From Bradyrhizobium glycinis (GTDB lineage: Bacteria > Pseudomonadota > Alphaproteobacteria > Rhizobiales > Xanthobacteraceae), in assembly GCF_016031655.1 (NCBI RefSeq), contig NZ_JACCHQ010000006.1, positions 1 to 64,000 of the forward strand: a stretch of DNA of 64,000 nucleotides, written 5' to 3'. Numbering within the stretch: position 1 is the first letter of the stretch; every line of letters starts with the position of its first letter. A program made the translations under genes and the position numbers. The notes under the pieces were generated by a model, which searched no databases, was not told where the DNA came from, and was given only the letters and a program-made list of their open reading frames with translations. Of the stretch, positions 62,969-64,000 are shown piece by piece.

Positions 62969-63780
62969 CAGGCCGCCCTTGCCGCGACCTGTGGCACCTG
63001 CTCCGGTTTCCGCAACTGATCCGCCCAGGTAATGATCTCGAAATGACCGTCGTCATGCTCGACCAGGGCGGTGCAGCTCTCCACCCAGTCGCCGCAATTC
63101 ATGTAGCGGATGCCGTCCTCGTCGCGGATCACGGCGTAGTGGATGTGGCCGCAGATCACGCCGTCGGCCTCGTGACGCCGTGCCTCGGCGGCGAGCGCCT
63201 GCTCGAACGCGCCGATATAGTTGACTGCGTTCTTGACCTTCTGCTTGGCCCATTGCGACAGCGACCAATAGGGCACGCCGAACAGCCGGCGGAAGAAGTT
63301 GACCAGGCGGTTCATCTGGATCGCGAAGTCGTAGGCCTTGTCGCCGAGATGGGCGAGCCAGCGCGCGTTCTGCACCACGAGATCGAAGATGTCGCCGTGA
63401 ATGACGAGATAGCGCTTGCCGTCGGCGCCGGTGTGAACCGTGTTCTCGACCACGTCGATGCCGCCGAAATGCGTGCCGTAATAGTTGCGCAGGAACTCGT
63501 CGTGATTGCCCGGAATGTAGATGATCTTGGCGCCCTTGCGCGCCTTGCGCAAAAGCTTCTGGACGAGATCGTTATGCGATTGCGGCCAGTGCCAGCTCGA
63601 TTTCAGCGCCCAACCGTCGACGATGTCGCCGACGAGATAGATCGTGTCGGCATCATGGTAGCGCAGGAAGTCGAGCAGAAGATCGGCTTGTGAACCGCGG
63701 GCTCCGAGATGGACGTCGGAGATGAACAACGTGCGAAAGCGCCGCTCCGGGCTCTCGTCACTCACATCGTAACTTCCCAT
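62968..63780 (-). CDS. Metallophosphoesterase, LpxH-like (UDP-2,3-diacylglucosamine hydrolase family)
   Basis: 270 residues. The calcineurin-like metal motifs are FISDVHLGARGS (Asp22, His24), YLVGDIVDGW, IYIPGNHDEFL, LVIHGDIFD and VICGHIHYAV. The spacing and HGDIFD motif resemble LpxH/LpxI-type lipid A or related glycolipid phosphatases. In Rhizobiales LpxI usually serves lipid A, so this enzyme may act on another phospholipid or glycolipid. It shares one base with the downstream GT4 gene, pointing to a common lipid pathway. No gene lies between its start and the window end; the last 40 bases contain a repeat. Confidence 0.82.
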   Translation of the reverse strand: MGSYDVSDESPERRFRTLFISDVHLGARGSQADLLLDFLRYHDADTIYLVGDIVDGWALKSSWHWPQSHNDLVQKLLRKARKGAKIIYIPGNHDEFLRNYYGTHFGGIDVVENTVHTGADGKRYLVIHGDIFDLVVQNARWLAHLGDKAYDFAIQMNRLVNFFRRLFGVPYWSLSQWAKQKVKNAVNYIGAFEQALAAEARRHEADGVICGHIHYAVIRDEDGIRYMNCGDWVESCTALVEHDDGHFEIITWADQLRKPEQVPQVAARAA

Positions 63781-63955
63781 GCGCCAGCCTGTAACAATGT
63801 CCCGTGACAGGGGGATGACCGATTGAACCCTTGAGGCACCTTCAAATACGAATCACGCCTTGCCTCGCCCTCCCGCGAATATCAGTCGCATGCGACAATC
63901 AGGCGACATGGCGCCGCAGGGGGCGCAAGACCCCAAAAAGGCCAAGTTGAACTCT

Positions 63956-63994
63956 TACCCTCCCCTGGAGGGGCCCTGGAGGGGGAGGGTGAAC
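63956..63994. repeat. Dispersed repeat TACCCTCCCCTGGAGGGG type
   Basis: TACCCTCCCCTGGAGGGGCC followed by CTGGAGGGGGAGGGTGAAC, an imperfect palindrome that runs toward the window edge. It is a common intergenic motif in this group of bacteria (established knowledge, recalled). Confidence 0.55.
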
Positions 63995-64000
63995 TAGCCC

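Overview
The window is GC-rich alphaproteobacterial chromosome, most likely Bradyrhizobium or a close relative in the Nitrobacteraceae. The case rests on a FlbT-controlled flagellar cluster, a growth-pole-ring (GPR/RgsE-type) giant protein found in polar-growing Rhizobiales, an EcfG-type stress promoter, CtrA-type boxes, and many intergenic palindromic repeats of kinds familiar from Bradyrhizobium and Rhodopseudomonas. The species call is inference from gene content only. No rRNA, tRNA, insertion sequence, prophage or CRISPR array was seen.

Layout. 0-13.1 kb: flagellar genes. A truncated flagellin faces flbT; flgL, flgK and flgE form a minus-strand block. Between flbT and flgL lies a tightly coupled, non-flagellar four-gene operon (glycosyltransferase-like, PLP enzyme, ATP-grasp ligase, PLP decarboxylase) with its own upstream CtrA-type box; this is the best candidate for an undescribed system. 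13.4-28.4 kb: mixed chromosomal genes, including exported MsrB, a DadA-like oxidase, SixA phosphatase, a universal stress protein, a MocR regulator divergent from a DUF1127 gene, YdcF, a frameshifted MHYT-PAS-GGDEF-EAL gene, an MFS transporter, a DUF892 stress protein behind an EcfG-type promoter, an LPG-synthase-like membrane protein and a large secreted SGNH hydrolase.

28.6-35.3 kb: a small reading frame with a terminator, then a LysR regulator and the full route from D-glucarate and galactarate to 2-oxoglutarate (kdgD, gudD, a semialdehyde dehydrogenase and garD). 35.3-39.8 kb: an OmpR-type two-component system divergent from a MipA/OmpV outer-membrane protein, with two copies of an 11-bp-period direct repeat between them. 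40-44 kb: secreted proteins, a ferredoxin-NADP reductase, a thioesterase, a [2Fe-2S] ferredoxin and an Hpt protein.

44.4-53.2 kb: the 1878-residue GPR/RgsE-like repeat protein, preceded by CtrA-type boxes, then the convergent mlaE-mlaF-mlaD phospholipid transport operon. 53.3-64 kb: dipeptide epimerase, an MFS transporter, Rhizobiales hypothetical proteins, an RbsD/FucU mutarotase, a secreted caspase-like protein, a threonine/serine dehydratase, and a coupled glycosyltransferase/LpxH-like phosphoesterase pair.

Intergenic gaps are rich in palindromic repeats of several unrelated families, some of which supply the stop codon or a likely terminator of the neighbouring gene.
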